A stretch of 64,000 nt of DNA from Cupriavidus sp. EM10 (GTDB lineage: Bacteria; Pseudomonadota; Gammaproteobacteria; Burkholderiales; Burkholderiaceae): positions 186,001 to 250,000 of the forward strand of contig NZ_CP076062.1 in the NCBI RefSeq assembly GCF_018729255.1, in the 5' to 3' direction. Under the pieces are notes generated by a model, which was not told where the DNA came from, made no database searches, and saw nothing but the letters and a program-made list of their open reading frames with translations. The stretch's first letter is position 1. Every line of letters begins with the position of its first letter. Shown here piece by piece: positions 24,519-33,028 of this stretch. A program made the translations under genes and the position numbers.

Positions 24519-25009
24519 CAGGGGATGAGAAGCAGCAGGCCAGCCACTGCAGCGAGGAAAGCCGGCGAAGCGATGAAGAGGAGGCAAGTCAGGGTAACCA
24601 CCTTCATCGCACTTCGCAGCAGAATTTCCCCAAAGCGCAGCTTTCGGTCGGCCGCGCTGCGCGTGGCCAGTCGGAACAGCCACTTGCCGGGAGTTCCTTC
24701 CATCCGCAGCTTCGCAAACATTGATTCGTAGGCCCACCAGATGGCGGGGAGGCCGGCCATCACGTATGGCGCGATACCTCGCGCGATCGCTTCGTACCAG
24801 GCAAAAGTCAGGTGGTCAGCAGGCACACCCGCAAAGATCACCTGCAGCTGATCGGCTGACGGCATATCCATCATCATCGCCGCTATCCACGCTGCACCGA
24901 TGGTTGCTGCGGCCACTCCTGCTGCGAGGATACATGCATCTACGGCATTCGCGCCCAGCCGCCGACTGATGAGCAGGACCCTTGGCAGGACGTTTCGTTT
25001 CGTGATCAT
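24518..25009 (-). CDS. RDD-family membrane protein
   Basis: A 163-residue protein with three or four transmembrane segments (near residues 24-48, 75-95 and 140-162). The Arg and Asp of the family name sit in RRLGANAVDACILA, and TPGKWLFRLATRS matches the conserved TxGKxxxGL turn. RDD proteins are small membrane proteins, some acting in ion transport. AGGAAA precedes the ATG at 25009. It heads a three-gene unit with 24411 and 24140. Substrate unknown. Confidence 0.7.
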   Translation of the reverse strand: MITKRNVLPRVLLISRRLGANAVDACILAAGVAAATIGAAWIAAMMMDMPSADQLQVIFAGVPADHLTFAWYEAIARGIAPYVMAGLPAIWWAYESMFAKLRMEGTPGKWLFRLATRSAADRKLRFGEILLRSAMKVVTLTCLLFIASPAFLAAVAGLLLLIP

Positions 25010-25057
25010 TGGGAATTTCCTATCGCGTGAGTAGTTGTGCTGCCCGGGAAAGGTCGT

Positions 25058-25861
25058 TCAGGACCCGCTCGGCAGATTTTTCGATCCCCCGATCCGATCT
25101 GCCGCGGAGTTCGGGGCGGGGGAGGGGAGCTTCGATGCCTTGGCTTCTGCCGGCAAACTTGGGAAGAAGACCAAGCCGGCCATCGCTTCAAGCTCAGGGA
25201 GTGAGACGACCTCGTAGGCTGTCCCGGGTTCGTTGTTGACAACGTAGGCCGCTCCCTTCTGTGCGGCTGGGTCGAAGACGACCTTGAAAATCCGGTCCGG
25301 GACCAGGATGCGTCCATTGAGCTGTTTGACTTTGGCGCCGGTGAAGAGTGGGCCGGTGATGACATAGAGCGAGCCGCGACGCTCGACAAGGTTGCGGACG
25401 GCCATCTCGATTCCGGCAAAAAGGTGCCGGTTGTTGTCCGGGTCCTGCGCAACGATGTTGCTGAGCGTGAAGCTCTCATACTGGGCCTCTGGAGTGCTCA
25501 TATCGCCACTCGGAGCGAGGTGGCCTCGATCCATCCCCGAGCGTGCGAAGTCCGCGAGCTCGGCGCGGTCCTTGGATGGGAGGCGTGAATCAGGGTGAAA
25601 CGCGTCCGCCCGTTGTAGCGAACGGGCTGCGCGAACACGCGACGGCGTGAGATGTTCCGCCGACCAGATTGCCGCACGGCTTAGGGGCGAATGCATGACG
25701 GCGAACTCGGTAAAGCAGAGCTCCGTAGCGCCCTGCGCCAGGCGGGCGTTCGCGACGATAGGCGCCGTGCCCTGGTAGTAGCTTCGCGCGCAGGCTGGGT
25801 CTTGCGCGTACCCCGGGATTGCCAGCACGCACAGCAGGGCGGCGAGCAGGTGCGATTTCAT
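25058..25861 (-). CDS. Secreted DNA/RNA non-specific endonuclease (NUC family)
   Basis: A 267-residue protein with a signal peptide (MKSHLLAALLCVLAIPGYAQ). The catalytic motif DRGHLAPSGD is typical of beta-beta-alpha-metal nucleases, with His as general base, and the downstream Asn-rich NNRHLFAGIE supplies the metal-binding Asn. The enzyme should degrade nucleic acid in the periplasm or outside the cell. Relatives are common on conjugative plasmids. The ATG at 25861 overlaps the upstream VRR-NUC stop (ATGA), so the two are coupled. Length is normal. Confidence 0.87.
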   Translation of the reverse strand: MKSHLLAALLCVLAIPGYAQDPACARSYYQGTAPIVANARLAQGATELCFTEFAVMHSPLSRAAIWSAEHLTPSRVRAARSLQRADAFHPDSRLPSKDRAELADFARSGMDRGHLAPSGDMSTPEAQYESFTLSNIVAQDPDNNRHLFAGIEMAVRNLVERRGSLYVITGPLFTGAKVKQLNGRILVPDRIFKVVFDPAAQKGAAYVVNNEPGTAYEVVSLPELEAMAGLVFFPSLPAEAKASKLPSPAPNSAADRIGGSKNLPSGS

Positions 25862-26373
25862 CGTAGTCTGGTCCTCTTTGGCGGCTCGTACACAGTGCAA
25901 GGAGAGATCCCCTGACCAATGCGTGCAGGGATGAAGTCGGCAAGTTGAGATGCGTCATCGACCCAGCCGGCCAATCCTCCGTTCTGCGCCACGTTCCGAA
26001 GGAATGCCCATTGATCGTCGGTGGGCTCCTTTCCCGGGCGCTTCACTTCCACAGCGAAGAATCGACCGTCTTTCAGTTGTCCGACGATGTCTGAGACGCC
26101 AGGGATAGAGAACCGGACAAAGCGCTTCTGATCCCCTTCGCCGTACACAGCCACGCCTGTGTTCATGCGCATGACCCAGGCAACGCTGGGATGCTGCTCG
26201 AGCAGCTCCATGCATGCCAGCAGTACTTTGGTTTCGCGCGGCGACGGCGGATCGGTCGGCTTCGCTCTCGCCGCCCGCTTCGTGGGCTTCTCCTGGGGAA
26301 CCACCGGCGTGCTGGTCTTCTGAACACGACCGAGCAGCGCCTCGTACTCCTTCTCGCTGAGCCGTTTTCCCAT
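25858..26373 (-). CDS. VRR-NUC domain protein
   Basis: A 171-residue protein. Its C-terminal half is a VRR-NUC nuclease domain: NTGVAVYGEGDQKRFVRFSI, PGVSDIVG (catalytic Asp) and FFAVEVKRPGK (E-x-K). Phage and plasmid members act as structure-specific or Holliday-junction-type nucleases. The N-terminal 50 residues are a basic Pro-rich extension. The start is the ATG at 26373; the open frame continues far upstream but that part is antisense-like low-complexity sequence. Overlaps the secreted nuclease gene by four bases. Confidence 0.82.
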   Translation of the reverse strand: MGKRLSEKEYEALLGRVQKTSTPVVPQEKPTKRAARAKPTDPPSPRETKVLLACMELLEQHPSVAWVMRMNTGVAVYGEGDQKRFVRFSIPGVSDIVGQLKDGRFFAVEVKRPGKEPTDDQWAFLRNVAQNGGLAGWVDDASQLADFIPARIGQGISPCTVYEPPKRTRLR

Positions 26374-26375
26374 TG

Positions 26376-26965
26376 CTAGCCGAACATGTCGCCAAGTTTT
26401 TCCAGTGCTTCGAGCGCAACGGGGTCGAAGCTCTGGGGGCTCGCCGGCGCCGGTTGCGTGGCAGGGACGGTTCCAGGGTTTGCGGCAACGGCAATGGCAG
26501 GGGGCACGATCGTGGCAGGCGTTTCCGCTTCCTCCACACCCTGCGCGAGAAGTGGTTGGATGGGCTCGACCACGGTTTCGCGCAAGGGTGGTGGTTGCTC
26601 CGCCGGCGCCACTGCTACCGGAGACGGGGTAGCAGGACGGGCAGCCGGCCGGGCTGAAATTGCGCGGGGCTTCAGCACCCTGGCAGAGCGTCCCTTGGCG
26701 CCTCGGCGCACCTGTTTGTCGTGCGGTGCGGATTCGATGAGACCCCGGGACCAGCCAGTGCCTCCTCAATGGCGTCATCCAATGTTCCTGCATCCCGGTG
26801 CTTGATGAACCACTGATACAGGACGCCCCTGATGAGAGGGGTTTCGGTCCGGTATGGCATTTCTGCGAGGAACTCAAGAGCCCCAGGGCAGGTTGCCTCC
26901 GCGATCACCAAGTTGATGCGCCGCTCCGGTTCGTCTGGGTCGAACACCCGGATGAGCTTAGGCAT
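26376..26965 (-). CDS. ParR/StbB-like plasmid partition adaptor, one frameshift
   Basis: The gene follows parM directly. From the ATG at 26965 it opens MPKLIRVFDPDEPERRINLV, and the segment FLAEMPYRTETPLIRGVLYQ fits a ribbon-helix-helix-like DNA-binding start. Adding one G to the C4/G4 run at 26743-26746 joins it to a long Pro/Ala-rich tail that ends ALEALEKLGDMFG, giving about 196 residues. The layout, DNA-binding start and flexible tail ending in a short helix, is that of ParR proteins that cap ParM filaments. The assignment rests on position and architecture rather than a diagnostic motif. Confidence 0.6.
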
Positions 26966-27985
26966 CTACGGTTTCCTGTTGGCTCTGCCGCTTCATTGCT
27001 TGGCGCAGCGCCACGCCCATGCCGTAACGGCCGAAGCCATTCGCTACTGACATGCGGGGTTGTCAAGGAGAATGCAGTGCGACCACTTCTTCTTGATTTC
27101 TTCGTAGAGCAGCGGAGCGCCGCCGCCGGCCAGGATCACGCCGTGCAACTTCCGCACGTCCATGGACAGCAAGGAGTCGGCCTTGGCGTTGATCTTCTGG
27201 GCAACGTGCGAGACCGCCTTTGCAACTTCTTCTGAGATGTCGATTTCTTGACCAAACTGCAAAATCGACTTGGTCCGGATCGCGGTTTCGCACTCGATGA
27301 GATTCGAGTGAATCCCGCGGCCATCGAGAATGCGTACCAGATGCTCCGCGGCGAAATTCAGCCCTTCGCATGTGCCGGCGCCGCGTTCAACGTACTGCCC
27401 TTCGAGCATCAGTAGAAAGTCGGTCGTGAAGTGGCCGACTTCGATGACAGCCCAACTCTTCGTCCGATCGGATGCGTCCTTGATATGACTCCGGATCGGG
27501 AGCCCCTTCTCGTCCAAGTAGAAGTCGCAATACGCGCCCATGGGTTGGGGCAGGACGCGCATCTCGGCCTTGACGATACGTTCCGTGACCTCTTTGAGTC
27601 GAGCTTGCTGGGAAGAGAACAAGTTCGCCGGGGTACCGATCACGAGAAGCGGTTTGTCGAGGCCGGGAACCCCCATGGCTTCAAAGCGCTTCATGGTCGA
27701 GGCGACCAACGCCTGGTACTCGGGGGTGTTGATCCAGTCGTTCGACAGACCGGCATTGGCGCCGGGACTGCCCTGGAGCCGAGCCGTGTCGCCCGTGAAG
27801 AACTGCTTTCCCTCGATTTCGACGGTTTCGATGGCGGCTCGCCGCGCGGTAGTCTCGTCTGAGATCCCGATGGCAGGCGAGACGATGGAGGGGAAGGTGA
27901 GGTGGTAGGACTCGCCTTGGGCAAAGGCTACGGCCTTGACGGCGCTTCGGCCCACGTCGAGGCCAATGATGGTTTGGGTAAGCAT
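26958..27985 (-). CDS. parM: ParM/StbA-like actin-type plasmid segregation ATPase, frameshifted near its end
   Basis: Actin-fold motifs are clear: phosphate-1 loop IIGLDVGRSAVK, phosphate-2 VIEVGHFTTDFLL and adenosine motif VILAGGGAPLL. The protein polymerises to push plasmid copies apart, together with the ParR-like product and a centromere. The ATG at 27985 follows GTGAGA. The written frame stops at 27044 after LLDNPACQ; one extra C near 27055 continues it as MSVANGFGRYGMGVALRQAM, which matches the conserved ParM C-terminus (DP-FANVRG-YG). It ends four codons into the next gene. The promoter at 28111-28139 carries the 13-bp operator in its spacer. Confidence 0.88.
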
Positions 27986-28110
27986 GAAATTCTCACAGTG
28001 CAGAGTCGAAAAGGCCCCGCAACCGGGGCCGGCCACCGATGCGCAATCCGCTGTGCGCAATGTGTACTGCTCATTGTTCACTGCAGATACCGCACCTGTT
28101 ACGCGTCCGC

Positions 28111-28139
28111 ATTTTAGAATACATAACACGTATTGACAA
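28111..28139 (-). promoter_or_regulatory. parM promoter with operator in the spacer
   Basis: On the minus strand TTGTCA and TAAAAT are 17 bases apart. The spacer is largely CATAACACGTATT (28122-28134), a one-mismatch copy of the 13-bp element. Binding there would block polymerase. Confidence 0.75.
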
Positions 28140-28153
28140 GGCGACTGTAGCGA

Positions 28154-28743
28154 ATGGAGAATTCGCCTCCGGGGGACGTTTACGGAGTTCCGTACTCAAC
28201 CCCCAAAGGACGCTTAATACATGGTACGTACTCAACCCCCGAGATCGACGATTTGCAGTTGCCCTCACCGCCGCCCGAAAAGCGGTCGAGGAGACGGAGA
28301 ACCTTATCCGAACCATTGATACAACCCTCGAACGAATCGACCAGCTGATGTACGTGATGCAGCCGTTTCAGTCCGGCCGAATCGGCATAAAGCGGTCGCT
28401 AAGTAAGCGGAAATTGCGCTGGGAAGTGCGAATCTTTCGGCAGCTCCGTAGCCGCAAGTGGGTCTCCTCGTTTGCGAGCCACAAGGGGTTGCGGCGCCGC
28501 GTGAAGCGTTCCCGGGAGTGGGAGGCAAACTACAAGTTCCTGCAGTTGCTCTGCGATCGAGTCACCCTGCTGTTTGAGTTGCGGTCGCAAGCGGTGGACC
28601 GGCTCTGGCGTTTCTCGCATGGATCGACCCGTTCCACCAGGGCCCGAGAGGCTGCGATAAGCGACACGGTCGCCCTAGTGGACGGGCTGCTGGAGCGGAT
28701 CGAGGCACGGTTCGAAGGCGATATGGAACTTGAGGACGAATAG
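28154..28743 (+). CDS. Hypothetical protein, start and frame uncertain
   Basis: From about 28250 to the stop the frame is clearly coding: LTAARKAVEETENLIRTIDT, then a basic segment (KRSLSKRKLRWEVRIF) and an acidic end. No usual start codon exists in this frame upstream. The ATG at 28154 (MENSPPG) comes into frame if one G is added to the G5 run at 28171-28175. An internal start at the ATG near 28347 is the other choice. A 14-bp direct repeat, CGTACTCAACCCCC, occurs at 28191 and 28227. The protein is helical and highly basic; function unknown. Confidence 0.58.
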
Positions 28744-28769
28744 GCTAAGCGGGATCAATGCCGACCAAG

Positions 28770-28803
28770 GCCCTGGTGCAGAGACTGTGCCGGGGCTTTT
28801 TCT
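28770..28803 (+). terminator. Rho-independent terminator
   Basis: GCCCTGGTGCA pairs with TGTGCCGGGGC (with G-U pairs), followed by TTTTTC. Confidence 0.8.
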
Positions 28804-30279
28804 TTATGGGTAGCGAGTGTCTCGGCCGGGCCGGATATTGGGCGAAGATTGGATTGAGGCGGACGTAGAGGAGATAGCTGCCAGGCGGAGGTCCTGTGGG
28901 GAGTCGGGATTTCTGCCACGCGGGGTATTGGGCGGAGGGAGTCCTGGGCTCTGTGCGATGGGAGACGGGACTGGCTCTGGCGGGATCTCGGGTTTGGCCT
29001 GTTCTGCGGCTTTGCGTAGTGCGCTGTTCTGCGGGCGGGTGGATGGGCTGGTTGTCTCACTCTGCCGACCGGTGGTCGTTCTCTCGCCTGCGCGGGTGTC
29101 CGCCTTGTTCCCTTGTTCTCTCTCTGTCCGATTGGGCGGCCGGTGGTCCTGTGCTTGTTGCGGTGGGGCGGGGAGGTAGCCGGCGATGGCTTGGTGCGGA
29201 GTGAGCTTGGGCGCGGAGTGAGAACTTCGGTTGGCGGTGGCTTGGGTTTGGTGTCCCTCGGCGGCCCGTGGTCCGCCGGAGCCTTTGGTGTCGCCGGCGC
29301 ATCAGCGCGGGCCCGTGAGGGGCTATGGTTCTGCCGACGGGATAACTATTTGTCCTGCCGGGGCTCGTTCTGGTGGTGTGCGGGCTGCGCTTGTGCGCCC
29401 TCCTGCGTCGGGGTTGTTGCGTCGCCGTGAGCATAACCATTTGTCCTCTTCCTTCCTTGTGTCGCCGCGGGATCTCGCTCCCTGTTCTTCCTGAGAGCCG
29501 GGTGCGCTGCTGCTGTCCTGGTGCCGGGGCGGGATTGGGCTGCTCCTTCTTGCCCGGTCATCTCTCGCCGGAACTGTGGATGGGATCGAATGGATCTAAT
29601 GGATGAAGGGGAGGGGCGGCCGGTGTCGTTCTGCCGATGGCGTGTCGGGGAGCCGGGTGGATCTGTCGGCGGGGCGGAGGTCCTAGGCTGGGTTGGTTGT
29701 TCTGCTGGCGTGGGAATGGTGCTGGTGGTGGATGGTTGTGGCGCTGGGTGGCTGGTTCTGTCGGCGGGGGATCGGGTGGAGCGGCGTTGTGCTGGCGGGA
29801 GACTGATGGTGTTGGTTTTGAGAGTGGCGGCGGTGCGGTGGCGGTGTCAGGCGGAGTGAGAAGTTTCGCTGGCGATGGTGCGAGGGAAGTCGGGTATGAG
29901 CTCGGATTGAGTGGGGCTGGAGTGTCGGCAGGCGATGGCGTGGGTGGAGTCGGGTATGGGCGGGGCGGGGCGGGAGATTGGCTGGCGATGGCGTGTTGCG
30001 GTGTGGTTGTTGGGCAGGCGGTTGTTTTGGCCGTGTGGGGGAGGGCTGGCGTACCTGGTGCCGTAGCCGCCGGCGCCGTGGGGGCGACGCCCGGCGAAGC
30101 CGGGCTGGGGTGTTGCCCCGGGGTAAATGTTTGGCCGGAGGGCTTCTCTTGGGCGCTCCCCTGTGGGTAAATGGTTGCCCCTGCTACCGGGTTCTATGAC
30201 CGGCGCCGGTGAGTAAATGCTTGGCCGTATCTGTTTCGCTGGTCTGGGTGCGGTGTATGTTGGTGTTGCTATACCCATG
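28804..30279. other. G-rich gene-poor region with degenerate repeats
   Basis: The plus strand is rich in G and T over about 1.5 kb. Open frames on both strands are low-complexity and lack ribosome sites. Recurrent short units include TCTGCCGA, GGCGGCCGGTGGTC (near 29064, 29136, 29259) and GGCGATGG with AGTCGGGTATG (near 29875 and 29933). Iteron-like repeats lie at 29341, 29433 and 30121-30349. Such skewed, repeat-rich, gene-free DNA beside a partition operon suits an origin, a centromere or oriT. No initiator gene is adjacent. Confidence 0.55.
29341..29446 (+). repeat. Two diverged iteron-like repeats
   Basis: GATAACTATTTGTCC (29341-29355) and ATAACCATTTGTCC (29433-29446), 92 bases apart. 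They resemble the four repeats at 30121-30349 but differ at the 3' end. Confidence 0.45.
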
Positions 30280-30349
30280 TGTAACACGTATGCATAATCT
30301 GCTTGATTGATTTAAGTACTGTGCGTATGATGGGTATAAATGGTTGGCC
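30121..30349 (+). repeat. Iteron-like direct repeats
   Basis: Four copies close to RTAAATGNTTGGCC occur at 30121-30135, 30164-30178, 30210-30225 and 30333-30349. All are in the same orientation, the first three about 45 bases apart. Direct repeats of this size and spacing are typical of plasmid initiator or centromere-protein sites. Confidence 0.6.
30280..30292. promoter_or_regulatory. 13-bp operator-like element
   Basis: TGTAACACGTATG, followed by CATAATC. It lies between the iteron-like repeats and about 77 bases before the 30369 gene. Confidence 0.6.
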
Positions 30350-30368
30350 ACACATGAAGGGGTCTGAG

Positions 30369-30638
30369 ATGCGTACGAAGGTGAAGGTTGGTCTGATGAT
30401 TGGGGGTCTCGTCCTGGTGGCAACGGCGATCGTGCTGGCGCCCGTGCTGCGCGACCTCGCTTGGCTGAAGTGGACCCTGTACGTGTGCGCCGCACTGATG
30501 CTGTCCCCGCTGTTCATGAGCGGTCACGTGGACGTGCCCGACACCACCCCGGAAGATCCGACCTTCGAAAAGAATCGCATCGGCGATGCAAGGCAGGATG
30601 TCTGGGGGTTCAACGGTCAAGACAGCAGCAACGACTAA
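30369..30638 (+). CDS. Small two-pass membrane protein
   Basis: An 89-residue protein starting MRTKVKVGLMIGGLVLVATA, with AAGGGG before the ATG at 30369. Two transmembrane segments (residues about 8-28 and 35-53) are followed by a soluble acidic tail (DVPDTTPEDPTFEKNRIGDA). It lies just upstream of the helicase gene and is probably in its transcript. Function unknown. Confidence 0.65.
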   Translation: MRTKVKVGLMIGGLVLVATAIVLAPVLRDLAWLKWTLYVCAALMLSPLFMSGHVDVPDTTPEDPTFEKNRIGDARQDVWGFNGQDSSND

Positions 30639-30673
30639 GCGCGGCGAAACTGGAGAGGATGAAAGGGGTAGAG

Positions 30674-32473
30674 ATGAGCAAGGCTACGCACGAACAACTT
30701 ACCGCGATCAACAGCGCCGTCCGTCGCCTGGTGGTCCAGGCCTGCCCGGGTGCCGGCAAGACGTTCACCCTGAGGGAGTACGCACTGGTGCGTCCCTCGG
30801 AGCGCATCCTGTACCTCACCTACACGAAGTCTCTCCAGACCGAAGCCGAGGGCAAGTTCCCCCAGAACGTCGAATGCCGCACCACTCATTCCCTTGCGTG
30901 GTCGTTCGGCCGTCGCTTCAAGGACGCCGGTAAGCTGGGCGACCTGCGCCCGAGCGACTTCGCCCGCGCCTTCGGCATCGAGATCGGCTTTGCCAGTATC
31001 CTGGTGACCACTGTCACGAGCTTTCTCTTCTCCGCGGATACCGACTTCGAACCGCACCATGTGCCGGACACGATCGCCGAGGCAGATGTCGCCGAGACCC
31101 TGAAGTGGGGCAGGCTCGCTTGGGAGGCCATGCGGGATCTCGGCCGCAAGAACGTTCCCATGCCCCATGACGGCTATCTCAAGCTGTTCCAGCTTTCGAA
31201 GCCGGACCTGTCGCGTCGCTACGATCGCATCTTGTTCGACGAAGGTCAGGACGCCAACCCGGTCACGACCTCGATCGTTCTTGCCCAGAATTGCCCTGTG
31301 GTGATCGTCGGCGACCGGTATCAGGCGATCTTTGCATTCCGGGGTGCCGTCAATGCCATGGACATGATCCAACCGGATGAAACGGTCTACCTCACCCAGA
31401 GCCATCGCTTCGGCCCTGGCATTGCCCGGCTGGCCACGATGCTCCTCTCCGCGTTCCGCGGCGAAGAGCGACCTGTGCACAGTGCCTTCCCGGATCGGCC
31501 GACTGGCTACACGGTCGACGTGTCCAAGCCGTACGCGGTCATCGGCCGCACGAACGCCAAGCTGTTCGACAAGGCTGTCGCCATGCTGGGCAACAAGCGA
31601 CTGCACTTTGTCGGTGGGCTCAGTAATTACCCATTTGACAAGTTGGTGGACGTTTGGAGCCTGATGAGCGGCCAGCCGGCCGCCGTCAAGGACCAGCTGC
31701 TCAAGACCTTTGGTTCGCTGGAGAAGCTCGAGGAGTACGCGACGGGCGTTGACGACAAGGAAATTCTCTCCCTGATCGGTGTGGTGAAGGAGTACCGCAG
31801 CGCGATCCCATCGCTGGTCGAGAGGATCAAGGCGGAGGCAGTGGAACAAGCAGAGCACGCTGACGTTCTGCTCTCGACGGCCCATCGTGCGAAGGGTCTC
31901 GAATTCAGCCAGGTACTGCTGCTCGACGACTTCGAAGACTTCGTCACGGCAAATGGCGAGCTGCTGACTCTGGATACGCCCGAACTGGTCCAGGAACTGC
32001 ACCTGCTGTTCGTGGCCCTCACCCGCGCCGAGGACGTTATCGAGCTCAACGCCCAGATGCAGGACATCATCGCGATCCTAGGGGATCGCGTGCCTGAAGC
32101 TCAGCCAACCCCGGGCGAGAGGAGCACCGAACAAGTGGGGGAGCAGCTTGGCCAGATTCCGGGTTTTGATTACGTGCCTGTTGTGTATACGTGTGATGTA
32201 GCGGAAAATGCCACGCGTGAACAAGATGCCCCGATGGTCGCGCTGGCGCAAGTGCCGGTTGGTGCTGGCACTGACATCGAGAAATCGGTGGAACTGGCGA
32301 TCCTCCGGCAAGGCCTCCTTCACGTTCCGCGGCTGGCGCAAGAGGTTGGCGTGAGCCGCGAGATAATGGCGGATGTGATCGTCGAGATGATCCGGAAGGG
32401 TCTGCTGGCCGAGTCGCTCTTCCTGGGTAGCCCGGAGGTAGTCAGCCGTCTGCGGGTGGCGGTGGCGGCGTGA
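30674..32473 (+). CDS. UvrD/Fbh1-like superfamily 1 helicase
   Basis: A 599-residue SF1A helicase. Motif I is ACPGAGKT (23-30), Ia includes ILYLTYTKS, motif II is FDEGQDANP (188-196), III is GDRYQAIFAFRGA (213-225), V is STAHRAKGLE (401-410) and VI is LFVALTRAED (445-454). The THSLAWSFG element (71-79) resembles Fbh1-type helicases. It should unwind DNA 3' to 5' and may remove recombinase filaments. The C-terminal 130 residues are unrelated to the core. The ATG at 30674 has AAAGGGG upstream. A partial 13-bp element at 32186 lies inside the coding region. Confidence 0.9.
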   Translation: MSKATHEQLTAINSAVRRLVVQACPGAGKTFTLREYALVRPSERILYLTYTKSLQTEAEGKFPQNVECRTTHSLAWSFGRRFKDAGKLGDLRPSDFARAFGIEIGFASILVTTVTSFLFSADTDFEPHHVPDTIAEADVAETLKWGRLAWEAMRDLGRKNVPMPHDGYLKLFQLSKPDLSRRYDRILFDEGQDANPVTTSIVLAQNCPVVIVGDRYQAIFAFRGAVNAMDMIQPDETVYLTQSHRFGPGIARLATMLLSAFRGEERPVHSAFPDRPTGYTVDVSKPYAVIGRTNAKLFDKAVAMLGNKRLHFVGGLSNYPFDKLVDVWSLMSGQPAAVKDQLLKTFGSLEKLEEYATGVDDKEILSLIGVVKEYRSAIPSLVERIKAEAVEQAEHADVLLSTAHRAKGLEFSQVLLLDDFEDFVTANGELLTLDTPELVQELHLLFVALTRAEDVIELNAQMQDIIAILGDRVPEAQPTPGERSTEQVGEQLGQIPGFDYVPVVYTCDVAENATREQDAPMVALAQVPVGAGTDIEKSVELAILRQGLLHVPRLAQEVGVSREIMADVIVEMIRKGLLAESLFLGSPEVVSRLRVAVAA

Positions 32474-32557
32474 TGGTTGCCCAGGACGGATGGCTGGGTG
32501 CGGCCCCTGCGTGGCGCCGCCATAGCCGTCGTGGCTCCTGAAGGCGGCACGTCTCAT

Positions 32558-32575
32558 GTCGTTGGATTGGTCAAG
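32558..32575 (+). promoter_or_regulatory. TTGGTCAAG leader element, copy 1
   Basis: GTCGTTGGATTGGTCAAG lies 16 bases before the 32591 start. It is a degenerate relative of the palindrome at 33001-33015. Confidence 0.35.
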
Positions 32576-32590
32576 TTTCGGAGAATTGGG

Positions 32591-32998
32591 ATGATGATGA
32601 ACAAGGTCCGAGCACTCACCGAGCAGCAGGCGAAAGAAGTCTGGGCGATTCTCGTGCGCTGCTGCGGCGCACGAGAGGGCGTCCCGACGGCCGCGATCTT
32701 TGCGCGGCTCATGTCCCGCTGCACAGTCCCCATCCGCTGGACGTTCGATAGCGCCAATGGCAGCGCGGTGTTCTGCGCTCCGGAGATGCGTGTCATCCCC
32801 CGGGTGTCCATTCCGACCGGCACCTGGGTTGCGATGCTCCTGCGGGCGAACGAAGAGATCCGTTCCATCGTGCCGGCCGGCGCAGAGATCGACTCCCACT
32901 CGCTGGCCGCGCTCGCTTCGTGTGACCGCACCCAGGCAGCGGCGTCACAGGACGCACACGGGGCAGGGGCTCAAGCCACTGCGCGCGTCGCAATCTGA
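32591..32998 (+). CDS. Hypothetical protein
   Basis: A 135-residue soluble protein from the first of three consecutive ATG codons (32591), with GGAG upstream. Residues 50-100 are beta-rich (WTFDSANGSAVFCAPEMRVI). It starts a train of plus-strand genes (32591-36254) with short gaps or overlaps. Function unknown. Confidence 0.65.
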   Translation: MMMNKVRALTEQQAKEVWAILVRCCGAREGVPTAAIFARLMSRCTVPIRWTFDSANGSAVFCAPEMRVIPRVSIPTGTWVAMLLRANEEIRSIVPAGAEIDSHSLAALASCDRTQAAASQDAHGAGAQATARVAI

Positions 32999-33000
32999 TT

Positions 33001-33015
33001 TTGACGTTTGGTCAA
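33001..33015 (+). promoter_or_regulatory. Palindromic leader element, copy 2
   Basis: TTGACGTTTGGTCAA, an inverted repeat TTGAC-N5-GTCAA, ends 13 bases before the ATG at 33029. A near copy (TCGACGTTTGGTCAA) lies at 33577-33591. Confidence 0.5.
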
Positions 33016-33028
33016 GAAACCAAGAATC

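Noticed and set aside
26374..26877. Upstream extension of the VRR-NUC reading frame
   Set aside because: The extra 168 residues are Cys/Arg/Gly-rich nonsense antiparallel to the ParR-like tail and have no domain; the ATG at 26373 fits better.
28817..30170. Several long open frames on both strands of the G-rich tract
   Set aside because: They are low-complexity, lack ribosome sites and overlap one another; open frames are expected from the strong base skew.
32186..32198. TATACGTGTGATG, resembling the 13-bp element
   Set aside because: It lies inside the helicase coding sequence with no promoter or gene start nearby, so it was not counted as a regulatory site.
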